Source: Clostridia bacterium
Lineage (GTDB): Bacteria > Bacillota_A > Clostridia > Christensenellales > Aristaeellaceae
Direction of reading: 5' to 3'
DNA: 64,000 nucleotides
Assembly (NCBI GenBank): GCA_017938645.1
Contig: JAGBBE010000188.1
Span: forward strand, 21,284 to 85,283
Below are positions 30,827-37,859 of this stretch, piece after piece. The translations under genes were made by a program, and so were the position numbers. Below the pieces are notes generated by a model, which made no database searches, was not told the origin of the DNA, and was given only the letters and a program-made list of their open reading frames with translations. Each line of letters opens with the position of its first letter. Positions within the stretch are counted from its first letter, which is position 1.

Positions 30827-31522
30827 TCATTTCAGCACCTGTACAGGGGCAAAATTCAGCGCATCACAGCTGACAAGCCTGTACCGGATTCCTTCTTTTT
30901 CGCCTTCGAAAGCAATTTTAATACCAGCTCCATGCAAATGACCATACACCACCTGGGTAACCGGATAGCTTTCCAGAATTTCTGTAAATCCAGTGCTGAT
31001 GCCATCGGCAAACAGCGGCGGAAAGTGCAGCATCACCGTTAGATCGTCTCCGCCCAGCTTCACCGCCTGATCCAGCGACATCTTTAGCCTCAGCAGTTCG
31101 CGCTGGTAAACCTTTTCATCCTGCTCGCCCAGTCCCTGCGCAGCAGTGGGAAAATTCCAGCCGCGCGTACCGCAAAACACGTGGCCATCAATCATCATGG
31201 CGTCATTCTGGATCACGTACATTTTTTCAGGCAGCGCAGAGCGGAGCTTGTTAAGCGAGCTCCACCAGTAATCGTGATTTCCGCGCAGCAATAGCTTGGT
31301 GCCCGGCAGCTCAGCAATAGCGCGCAGATCATCAAGCGCCTCCGCCAGCTGCATTGCCCAGCTGATGTCGCCCGGAATCAGCACGACATCCTCAGGCGAA
31401 ATCATGTTGCGCCAGTTTTCGCTGATGGTTTCAAAATGGCGATCCCAATGGCTGCCGAACACATCCATTGGTTTCTGGCTATGCCCGGGCAGATGGAGAT
31501 CGCCAATCGCGTATACAGACAT
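30827..31522 (-). CDS. Calcineurin-like metallophosphoesterase
   Basis: A 231-residue cytosolic phosphoesterase. Metal-binding motifs are in order: YAIGDLHLPG (GDxH), VVLIPGDISWAM (GDxxW), LLRGNHDYWW (GNHD), and VVYGHLHGAG (GHxH). Such proteins hydrolyse phosphodiesters or phosphomonoesters with two metal ions; the substrate is unknown. It lies 18 bp behind a zinc-ribbon protein gene, apparently one transcript, and is closed by a strong terminator before the mraZ promoter region. Confidence 0.85.
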   Translation of the reverse strand: MSVYAIGDLHLPGHSQKPMDVFGSHWDRHFETISENWRNMISPEDVVLIPGDISWAMQLAEALDDLRAIAELPGTKLLLRGNHDYWWSSLNKLRSALPEKMYVIQNDAMMIDGHVFCGTRGWNFPTAAQGLGEQDEKVYQRELLRLKMSLDQAVKLGGDDLTVMLHFPPLFADGISTGFTEILESYPVTQVVYGHLHGAGIKIAFEGEKEGIRYRLVSCDALNFAPVQVLK

Positions 31523-31540
31523 TTGTCCCTCGCTTTACGG

Positions 31541-31939
31541 TTAGTCCTCGTCTTCCTCTTCGTCCTCGTTCTCTTCTTCGATGACGCTTTCCAGAGAAAG
31601 CTCGCTTTCGATATCGCCAAACTCGTTCTCGGGGATATCCTCATGAATCTGCGGAATGATTTCATCCATGCTGCTCATGGAATTGAGACCGATGGTGCTC
31701 TCATCCACAACCGTCTGATTCTCCTCAACATCCTCGTCCGAATTGGTGCTGCTCATTTCCTTCAGGCAGCTCAGACACACATCGCGGCCAGGAAGAGCGG
31801 GCGCGGCGTTGCACACAGAGCAAAGCTCCAGATCGTCTTCAACATGGTTGCCCTTCATCTCGCGAAGACATACCTTACACAGCTTTTCAGTGTCGAGAAT
31901 GTAGTTAAGATCACAGCGGGGGCATTTCACCAGATTCAT
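31541..31939 (-). CDS. Two-zinc-ribbon protein with acidic tail
   Basis: A 132-residue protein I do not recognise by name. The first 65 residues have four CxxC pairs: CPRC and CKVC, then CSVC and CLSC, forming two treble-clef or ribbon-like zinc sites. The remaining half is strongly acidic, ending in a run of Glu and Asp, and looks disordered. The two halves suggest a nucleic-acid- or protein-binding adaptor. The start has a GAGGAGGAAC ribosome site. It is co-transcribed with the metallophosphoesterase, but no pathway link is evident. Confidence 0.75.
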   Translation of the reverse strand: MNLVKCPRCDLNYILDTEKLCKVCLREMKGNHVEDDLELCSVCNAAPALPGRDVCLSCLKEMSSTNSDEDVEENQTVVDESTIGLNSMSSMDEIIPQIHEDIPENEFGDIESELSLESVIEEENEDEEEDED

Positions 31940-32010
31940 GTAAGTTCCTCCTCATAAATCCTGCGAAGCAGCACGGAATTCATTTCCATGGCAGCTTCCT
32001 GGATAATTGA

Positions 32011-32039
32011 TTGCAATTTCAAGTCTAAAATATTACGAT
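32011..32039 (+). promoter_or_regulatory. Possible promoter of the CAP-domain gene
   Basis: TTGCAA (32011-32016) and TACGAT (32034-32039) with a 17-bp spacer lie about 45 bases before the start. The match is moderate. Confidence 0.35.
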
Positions 32040-32083
32040 TCTATTACGCTTTTAAGGCGAAATCATTTAGCAGGAGGTATCCC

Positions 32084-32821
32084 ATGCACCAGAAACAAAA
32101 GCTGACAGCCCTTGTCCTCGCCCTGAGCCTTTTTGGCGGAAGCACAGCATTTGCCCGGGGCGGCGCGCCAAAGTCGCAGTTTGGCTTCAAGGGATGGCCA
32201 TACCGCCAGAACAGCAGCTGCTGGACCACACCCGCACCTACGGCCACACCTACGGCCGCACCTTCGACCGCACCCACAGAGGCTCCGCAAATCACGGCTG
32301 CTCCCGTTCCCACGGCAGTGCCGACGGCTACGCCTGCGCCCACGCAGGCGCCGACAGCCGCCCCTACGCCGAAACCGACGCAAAAGCCTGTGGAAACAAT
32401 GTCTCCTCCTTCTAACGAGGGTGATTATACTACGGGTTCTGTTACCGCGCAAGAGGAAAATGCATTTCTTCTGCTAAATCAGGACAGAAAAGCCAACGGC
32501 CTGTCTTCTTTGAAGCTGGATCCTGTCCTTTGTGAGATTGCACGGCAAAAGAGCCGCGATATGCACATCAACGGATATTTCTCCCACACCTCTCCCACGT
32601 ATGGTTCTCCTTCGCAGATGCTGCATTCCTTCGGCTATTCATTTACGTCTGTTGCCGAGAACATCGCGCATCACTCCACCATTGAAAAAGCACAGGCTGC
32701 GTTCATGAGCAGCACAGGCCATCGCCGCAACATCCTTGGTTCCCAGTGGAGCAAGGTTGGCATCGGCGTGCGGAAGGACAGCCAGGGCTTTGTGTATGTA
32801 ACCCAGCTGTTTGTCCGGTGA
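32084..32821 (+). CDS. Secreted CAP/SCP-domain protein with Pro/Thr-rich linker
   Basis: A 245-residue exported protein. A signal peptide (about residues 1-24, cleavage likely after TAFA) is followed by a short segment and a Pro/Thr/Ala-rich linker of about 55 residues built of PTAxPTAA-like repeats. Then comes a CAP domain (about 118-245) with the conserved NQDRKANGLSSLKLDPVL, HTSPTYGSP, SVAENIAH and GHRRNILGSQWSKVGIG. The domain resembles YkwD-type bacterial CAP proteins, which are often spore- or wall-associated; biochemical function is unclear. ATG at 32084 follows AGGAGG; the upstream in-frame extension to 31988 precedes the signal peptide and is not used. Confidence 0.88.
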   Translation: MHQKQKLTALVLALSLFGGSTAFARGGAPKSQFGFKGWPYRQNSSCWTTPAPTATPTAAPSTAPTEAPQITAAPVPTAVPTATPAPTQAPTAAPTPKPTQKPVETMSPPSNEGDYTTGSVTAQEENAFLLLNQDRKANGLSSLKLDPVLCEIARQKSRDMHINGYFSHTSPTYGSPSQMLHSFGYSFTSVAENIAHHSTIEKAQAAFMSSTGHRRNILGSQWSKVGIGVRKDSQGFVYVTQLFVR

Positions 32822-32826
32822 CAATG

Positions 32827-32858
32827 GCCCCGTTTTCCTTTGCGGAAAACGGGGCTGC
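32827..32858. terminator. Shared terminator between the CAP gene and cotJC
   Basis: A perfect 12-bp stem, GCCCCGTTTTCC with its complement, and a 5-nt loop lie between the two convergent genes. T-runs are weak on both sides. Confidence 0.6.
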
Positions 32859-32863
32859 TTTGG

Positions 32864-33463
32864 TTATTTGAGGCTCAGAGCAGGATTGAACGCATAGAAA
32901 TTGCGTTCATCCAGCCGATCCTGAACAATGCCCAGCGCCTCTGCAAAACGCTGATAATGAACGATTTCACGCTGACGCAGATAACGCAGCACATCCTTGA
33001 CGTCCGGATCATCTGCCAGCAGCAGAAGGTTTTCGTAGGTTGTGCGCGCCTTCTGCTCTGCTGCCAGATCCTCATGCAGATCCGTGATAGGATCGCCTTT
33101 GACAGCAATGGTTGCAGCATTGTAAGGATAGCCGCCTGCCGCCTGCGGGTACACGCCCTGCCCATGATCCACAAAATAGGCGTCAAATCCGCCTTTTTTC
33201 AGATCCTCCTCGCAGAGATTGCGCGTAAGCTGGTGAACCATGGCCCCCACAATCTCGAGATGACCGAGTTCCTCCACCCCCACGTCCGTGAGGAGACCTT
33301 TGACTTCCTTATAAGGCATGGAGAAGCGCTGGCTCAGATAACGCAGTGAGGCCGCCAGTTCGCCGTCCGGCCCGCCGTACTGACTGATGATGGCCGCCGC
33401 CATCTTCGGGTTGGGATTTTTGATTTTAACCGGATACTGCAGCTGTTTTTCGTAGACAAACAT
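32864..33463 (-). CDS. cotJC: Spore coat protein CotJC (manganese-catalase family)
   Basis: A 199-residue protein of the Mn-catalase ferritin-like family. It begins MFVYEKQLQYPVKIKNPNPK, as CotJC proteins do. Metal-ligand regions are VGVEELGHLEIVGAMVHQL (E..H) and LAAEQKARTTYENLL, plus REIVHYQRFAEAL. CotJC sits in the inner spore coat in Bacillus and its homologues break down peroxide. ATG at 33463 follows GGGAGG by 8 nt. It begins two bases after the stop of the CotJA/JB gene, forming a two-gene cotJ operon. Confidence 0.93.
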   Translation of the reverse strand: MFVYEKQLQYPVKIKNPNPKMAAAIISQYGGPDGELAASLRYLSQRFSMPYKEVKGLLTDVGVEELGHLEIVGAMVHQLTRNLCEEDLKKGGFDAYFVDHGQGVYPQAAGGYPYNAATIAVKGDPITDLHEDLAAEQKARTTYENLLLLADDPDVKDVLRYLRQREIVHYQRFAEALGIVQDRLDERNFYAFNPALSLK

Positions 33464-33465
33464 CC

Positions 33466-33852
33466 TTATGCCCTCCCTTGATTGGCCGCGTATTCCCACG
33501 GCCACGGATCGTCAAGCCAATTCCAGCCGTTTCTGCTGCAGCCGGCAAACGTGCATGCATAGGAGGGTTTCTCCATCTGACTGCACAGATCGCGATACAG
33601 CGCCAAAGCCCGCTCGTCACAGGGATGGGTATTCAGATACAGCCTGACCTCCCACGCAGCAAAGGACAACGCCTGATGTGCATTTGCCGCACATGCGCAT
33701 CCGCGCATACCTTTCATGGGTTTGTCAAGTTCAGGAAAAAGGGTGCCGCTTCGCAGCGCCTGATCCGCAGGATAAATGCTGCTGATCTGATGCGCTACGG
33801 GATGAACCATCGCAGGGAATGCGTGCTGCGACGGATGACGGTTGCTTTGCAT
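33466..33852 (-). CDS. cotJB: Fused spore coat protein CotJA-CotJB
   Basis: A 128-residue protein carrying both small CotJ proteins in one frame. Residues about 27-46 (YPADQALRSGTLFPELDKPM) match the CotJA core, in which the usual form is YPPxxALxxGTxFPEL. Residues 61-120 match CotJB: LSFAAWEVRLYLNTHPCDERA and the C-terminal WNWLDDPWPWEY. In Bacillus and most Clostridia these are two genes. The joint, about residues 47-60, is Cys- and Ala-rich and has no stop codon. ATG at 33852 has GGAAG 7 nt upstream. Confidence 0.82.
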   Translation of the reverse strand: MQSNRHPSQHAFPAMVHPVAHQISSIYPADQALRSGTLFPELDKPMKGMRGCACAANAHQALSFAAWEVRLYLNTHPCDERALALYRDLCSQMEKPSYACTFAGCSRNGWNWLDDPWPWEYAANQGRA

Positions 33853-33996
33853 ATTACAACTTCCTTTCCTCAACGGAAATGCGGATTTCTCCGCGCTTCA
33901 TCCTATGATGAAAAGCTCTTTCCGTTCCTCGCACATGTCAAGCAGCTACGCATAGCATGGAGCAGGCGGAAAAAGCCAATGGAGAGGAGTGTCAGC

Positions 33997-34287
33997 ATGC
34001 AAAACGAATGGTGGATGCGTCCGGCGCTGCAAAAAAGCGAGGCCGTTCTCCTGCCTGCGCTTCCGCGCAGATTGGGTACAACGCGGCTGCTGAATCGTTG
34101 TTCCGGCGTACCGGCAGTCAGCGGCCCGTTCCTGCCAGTGACAGAAGACTGGCAGAAACCCCGTCAGACTCTGTCTCTGAGCACCTATGTCCGTCCACGC
34201 GGAAGCATGGCAGGACGAAGTGTGCTGCGCGCGGCCGGAATTCGCGCAGATCGTTTCATTCAGCATCCGGTGCGAAGAAGACGATAA
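33997..34287 (+). CDS. Small basic protein of unknown function
   Basis: A 96-residue frame I do not recognise. Support comes from a strong ribosome site (GGAGAGGAG, 7 nt before the ATG) and from its place directly before a hairpin. The product is rich in Arg, Pro and Leu, starts MQNEWWMRPALQ and ends in RRRR; it has no signal peptide or membrane helix. It is divergent from the cotJ operon. Other frames over the same bases lack a ribosome site. It may be a minor spore-related gene or not a gene at all. Confidence 0.45.
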   Translation: MQNEWWMRPALQKSEAVLLPALPRRLGTTRLLNRCSGVPAVSGPFLPVTEDWQKPRQTLSLSTYVRPRGSMAGRSVLRAAGIRADRFIQHPVRRRR

Positions 34288-34320
34288 AAAGCAGAGGCGT
34301 CCGTTTGTTGGACGCCTCTG
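34286..34320 (-). terminator. Terminator after kduI (possibly bidirectional)
   Basis: Perfect 11-bp arms CAGAGGCGTCC (34292-34302) and its complement (34310-34320) with a 7-nt loop. On the minus strand a run of five T follows; on the plus strand TTTG, so it may also serve the small gene at 33997. Confidence 0.8.
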
Positions 34321-34338
34321 TTTGTGTATCTGACAGAA

Positions 34339-35181
34339 TCAGCGCAGCTCGGTGGTAGGAATGACGTCCATGTCGTCGAACGCCTGATTCTCGCCGCCCA
34401 TGGCCCAGATGAAGGTGTAGTTGCTGGTGCCTGCGCCGGCATGAATCGACCAGCTGGGGCTGATGACCGCCTGTTCGTTCTGCATGACGATATGGCGGGT
34501 CTCCTGACCCTCGCCCATCATGTGGAAGACGACGTTATTTTCAGGTACTTCAAAGTAGAAGTACACCTCCATGCGGCGCTCGTGGGTGTGAGCGGGCATG
34601 GTGTTCCACACGCTGCCGGGCTCGAGCACGGTCATGCCCATGGAGAGCTGGCAGGTCTTGAGCACATCGGGGTGGATGAACTGGTTGATCACGCGCTTGT
34701 TGCTGGTTTCCAGAGCGCCCAGGGGCTTCTTGGCAGCGTCGGCGATCTTGATCAGACGGGTTTCATAGCTGGTGTGTGCAGGAGCGGACACGATGTAGAA
34801 CTTGGCGGGAGCTTCGGGGTTCTTGCTCTCGAACACAACGTCCTTCGCGCCCATGGTGATGTACAGGCAGTCCTTGTAACCCAGCTCGTACACAGTGCCG
34901 TCAACGGTCACAGCGCCTTCGCCGCCCACGTTGAACATGCCCAGCTCGCGGCGCTCCAAGAAGTACTGCGTGCCGAAGTTGTGCCAGATATCGATGCCCT
35001 TGTCCAGCGGCACCTTTTCATTCACGGGCATGATACCCACGGTAACCATGCGGTCCACATGGGAATAAACGGGGATCACTTCATCCGCCGCGAACAGCTT
35101 CTCAATCAGGAACTCATTGCGGGTCTCTTCGGTGGTATAGCGCTTGAAATCGCGCTGGTTGCAGGAATAACGGATATCCAT
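34339..35181 (-). CDS. kduI: 5-keto 4-deoxyuronate isomerase
   Basis: A 280-residue cupin-fold enzyme of standard KduI length. Zinc ligands are visible: His198, His200 and Glu205 in MPAHTHERRMEVYFYF, and His247 in SIHAGAG. The N-terminal half has the family segments RMVTVGIMPV and YFLERRELGMFNVGG. KduI isomerises 5-keto-4-deoxyuronate from pectin or glycosaminoglycan breakdown to 3-deoxy-hexulosonate. The usual partner kduD and lyases are not in this window, so the gene is isolated here. It has its own promoter and terminator. Confidence 0.94.
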   Translation of the reverse strand: MDIRYSCNQRDFKRYTTEETRNEFLIEKLFAADEVIPVYSHVDRMVTVGIMPVNEKVPLDKGIDIWHNFGTQYFLERRELGMFNVGGEGAVTVDGTVYELGYKDCLYITMGAKDVVFESKNPEAPAKFYIVSAPAHTSYETRLIKIADAAKKPLGALETSNKRVINQFIHPDVLKTCQLSMGMTVLEPGSVWNTMPAHTHERRMEVYFYFEVPENNVVFHMMGEGQETRHIVMQNEQAVISPSWSIHAGAGTSNYTFIWAMGGENQAFDDMDVIPTTELR

Positions 35182-35226
35182 AAACAGATCCTCCTCATAG
35201 GTGCATATGCAGAAAACGGTATCTTC

Positions 35227-35255
35227 ATACTATCACAGCGAAGCCAAAAAGACAA
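35227..35255 (-). promoter_or_regulatory. Promoter of kduI flanked by inverted-repeat arms
   Basis: TTGTCT (35255-35250) and TAGTAT (35232-35227) with a 17-bp spacer. Inverted-repeat arms GCAGAAAACGGT (35209-35220) and ACCGCTTTTCTGC (35255-35267) lie on either side, differing by one inserted base. The second arm begins at the degV stop and could equally be part of a weak degV terminator. Confidence 0.6.
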
Positions 35256-35268
35256 CCGCTTTTCTGCG

Positions 35269-36108
35269 TTACGCTCTGAAGAAAGCCACCGCCACAGCAC
35301 CCGGACCTGCGTGCGTTCCCACAACGCTGCCGATCATGGCAGCAGGAAGCTCGCTGCAATGATTACGCCAGAGCTCGGCACTGTCTTCCACATATTTGCG
35401 CAAAAGCAGATCGCTCAGGCCTGTATAACCCAGCATAACGGGTCTGGTAAAATCGACTCCGCCTGCTTTTTCGATTTCCTGCATGAGCAGATTATTGCCC
35501 TGACGCGAACCTCGCGCCTTACCAAGCATCAGAATTTCTCCATCCTGCACCGCAACAACCGGCTTAATCGACAGAAGTCCACCTGCAAATGCAACCGCTT
35601 TTGAGATTCGTCCGCCGCGCTTGAGATACTCCAGCGTATCCAGCAAGGCCACCAGACGGACGTTTTCTCGTTCACGTTCCAGCTTTGCAGCAATTTGCTC
35701 CGCATTGAGTCCCTCATCCACATACCTGAGTGCCATCTCAGCCAGTACACCGCCGCCAATGGCCACCGTCTTTGTATCCATAACATGGATTTCCGGATAG
35801 TCCTGTGCAGCAATCATCGCGCTCTGATAGGTTCCGGACAGTCCGGACGCCACAGTGAGCACCACGGCGCTGTCTCCTGCATTGTGTACCTTTTCAAATA
35901 CCGTAGCAAACGCATCAGGCGAAGCCTGACTGGTGGTAGGCAGTTCATCGTTTTCAATCAGCTTTTCATAAAACTGTTTATGCGTGATGGTAACGCCATC
36001 CACATATTCCTGCGTACCAAAACGGATGGTCAGAGGAACAATTTCAAGCCGCTTCTTGATATCCGGCGTAATATCGGAGGTGGAGTCAATGATGATTCTG
36101 ACGCTCAT
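35269..36108 (-). CDS. DegV family fatty-acid-binding protein
   Basis: A 279-residue DegV protein. The N-terminus VRIIIDSTSDI carries the usual DST/SD element, followed by TSQASPDAFATVFE and VVLTVASGLSGTYQSA, whose Thr/Ser contact the lipid carboxylate. The C-terminus VGTHAGPGAVAVAFF is typical (GTHxGPG). DegV/FakB proteins present fatty acids to the kinase FakA; no fakA is seen here. The start overlaps the marR stop by four bases, so the two are translationally coupled. Confidence 0.9.
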   Translation of the reverse strand: MSVRIIIDSTSDITPDIKKRLEIVPLTIRFGTQEYVDGVTITHKQFYEKLIENDELPTTSQASPDAFATVFEKVHNAGDSAVVLTVASGLSGTYQSAMIAAQDYPEIHVMDTKTVAIGGGVLAEMALRYVDEGLNAEQIAAKLERERENVRLVALLDTLEYLKRGGRISKAVAFAGGLLSIKPVVAVQDGEILMLGKARGSRQGNNLLMQEIEKAGGVDFTRPVMLGYTGLSDLLLRKYVEDSAELWRNHCSELPAAMIGSVVGTHAGPGAVAVAFFRA

Positions 36109-36584
36109 GTTGCATCTCCTTCGCTTTTCTTCTTTTCAGGAATGCCCGTGCGACTTATGGAAAGCAGATTGTTTTCAATCAAATCCAGTGCAGCATAAAA
36201 CACTCTGCGTTCTTCATCGCTCAATCCTTTTCCGGCGACATCAACAGCCGTCTGTGCTCTTTCCAGCACAACATCCGCAAGCTTGCGTCCCTTGCGGGTG
36301 AGCATGAGCGCCGCACGGTAGTTGCTGTCGCTAACACCCTTACGCTCCACAAGCCCGCAAGCCTCCATATCACTGATGGCGCGTGAGATTGCAGCCTTAT
36401 CACGATCACATACCTCGCACAGCTGTGTAGCGGTAATCCCTTCTGAAAACCGGCTCATAGCAACCAAATATTGTGCATAGACGCCGCGCACACCATATTT
36501 GATCATCTCATCCCGCTCTATCTTTTGAATCTGACGGTAAATGCAGGAAATCGTAAAGGAAAACTGTTCATATCTCGTAAGCAT
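36105..36584 (-). CDS. MarR-family transcriptional regulator
   Basis: A 159-residue winged-helix protein of the MarR family. The DNA-binding region is GITATQLCEVCDRDKAAISRAISDMEACGLVER, and the wing is in GVSDSNYRAALMLTRKGRKLA; helices on both sides form the dimer interface. It heads an operon with degV. Two near-identical palindromes lie at its own promoter, so it probably represses itself and degV, possibly in response to a fatty acid or other lipophilic ligand (inference). The ribosome site is CAGGAGG. Confidence 0.88.
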   Translation of the reverse strand: MLTRYEQFSFTISCIYRQIQKIERDEMIKYGVRGVYAQYLVAMSRFSEGITATQLCEVCDRDKAAISRAISDMEACGLVERKGVSDSNYRAALMLTRKGRKLADVVLERAQTAVDVAGKGLSDEERRVFYAALDLIENNLLSISRTGIPEKKKSEGDAT

Positions 36585-36615
36585 AAGAGAGCCTCCTGAT
36601 CTGGCATTCCATTTT

Positions 36616-36665
36616 GTTGACGCATCAACGTCGGAATCATATCACAAAGCTGTTGACCTGTCAAC
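36616..36665 (-). promoter_or_regulatory. marR promoter with two palindromic operators
   Basis: TTGACA (36664-36659), 17 bp, TATGAT (36641-36636). A perfect palindrome GTTGACCTGTCAAC (36652-36665) covers the -35 box. A second copy, GTTGACGCATCAAC (36616-36629), with one mismatch, lies over the transcription start. Their centres are 36 bp apart. Confidence 0.8.
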
Positions 36666-36675
36666 TTTCCGGATT

Positions 36676-36712
36676 AAAAGAAACCGTGATCCATATTTCA
36701 GGATCACGGTTT
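36676..36712 (-). terminator. Terminator of the sugar ABC transporter operon
   Basis: Perfect 12-bp arms AAACCGTGATCC (36681-36692) and its complement (36701-36712) with an 8-nt loop, followed on the minus strand by TTTCTTTTAA. It separates the transporter operon from the marR promoter. Confidence 0.85.
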
Positions 36713-36718
36713 GTAGCA

Positions 36719-37846
36719 TCAGCCGTAGATGAGGTTCTGCTCAGTCTCAGGATCGAACAGATGCATGACCTTGCTGGAGAAGGTGAAGTTCAGCTTCTCG
36801 TCAGCGCTGAGGGACTTACGCATCTCGGGAGTGAGATCAACGGTGGGAATGCGGATGATCACATTCTTTTCCGCGCCGCAGTCAACGTGCAGGTGCAGCT
36901 CGCTGCCCATCATTTCGTTAACGGCGATAGTGGAAGCAATGGTGCCGGCCTTGTCATCGAACTTGACCGTCATGTGCTCAGGACGCACGCCCAGCTTGAT
37001 CTTGCGGCTGGAAATCTTCTTCTCCGCCAGCAGAGCGGCCTTGTTGTCCTCAATCTTCACGCTCATGCCCAGAACGTTAACGTAATAGCCGTCGCTCTTC
37101 TTTTCCAGATCAGCGTCAAAGATATTCATCTGAGGTGCGCCGATGAAGCCGGCCACGAACAGGTTGTGGGGCGTATCGAACACTTCCTGAGGAGTGCCGA
37201 CCTGCTGGATGAAACCATCCTTCATGATGACGATACGGTCGCCCAGCGTCATGGCCTCGGTCTGGTCATGGGTAACATAGATGAAGGTGGTGTCCAGGCG
37301 CTTGCGCAGCAGGATGATTTCAGCGCGCATCTGGTTGCGCAGCTTGGCGTCGAGGTTGGACAGCGGTTCATCCATCAGGAAGACGTGGGGTTCACGCACG
37401 ATGGCACGACCGATGGCAACGCGCTGACGCTGACCGCCGGACAGGTTCTTGGGCTTGCGGCCGAGGTACTGGGTAATGCCCAGGATCTCAGCAGCCTGGC
37501 ACACACGGCGATGGATCTCTTCGTTGTCCATCTTGCGAAGACGGAGGCTGAACGCGATGTTCTCGTAAACCGTGATGTGCGGATAGAGCGCGTAGTTCTG
37601 GAAAACCATCGCGATGTCGCGATCCTTGGGTTCCACGTCATTGACCACGCGGTCGCCGATCTTCAGCGTGCCTTCGGAGATATCCTCAAGGCCCGCAACC
37701 ATGCGCAGAGTGGTGGATTTGCCGCAGCCGGAGGGGCCTACGAAAACCACAAATTCCTTGTCCTTGATCTCAAGGTTGAAATCCTGAACGGCCACAACGC
37801 CGCCGTCATAAATCTTTTTTACATGTTCAAGAGTAACGCTTGCCAT
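36719..37846 (-). CDS. Sugar ABC transporter ATP-binding protein (MsmK/MalK/UgpC type)
   Basis: A 375-residue ATPase of the carbohydrate-importer class: Walker A GPSGCGKST, signature LSGGQRQRVAIGRAI, Walker B HVFLMDEPLSNLDA, the switch His in YVTHDQTEAM, and a C-terminal OB-fold (about 235-375) with LGVRPEHM. It powers import through the two permeases encoded immediately upstream. It is the last gene of the operon. In many Gram-positives this ATPase serves several sugar importers. Confidence 0.94.
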   Translation of the reverse strand: MASVTLEHVKKIYDGGVVAVQDFNLEIKDKEFVVFVGPSGCGKSTTLRMVAGLEDISEGTLKIGDRVVNDVEPKDRDIAMVFQNYALYPHITVYENIAFSLRLRKMDNEEIHRRVCQAAEILGITQYLGRKPKNLSGGQRQRVAIGRAIVREPHVFLMDEPLSNLDAKLRNQMRAEIILLRKRLDTTFIYVTHDQTEAMTLGDRIVIMKDGFIQQVGTPQEVFDTPHNLFVAGFIGAPQMNIFDADLEKKSDGYYVNVLGMSVKIEDNKAALLAEKKISSRKIKLGVRPEHMTVKFDDKAGTIASTIAVNEMMGSELHLHVDCGAEKNVIIRIPTVDLTPEMRKSLSADEKLNFTFSSKVMHLFDPETEQNLIYG

Positions 37847-37859
37847 TTGCTTGTCCTCC

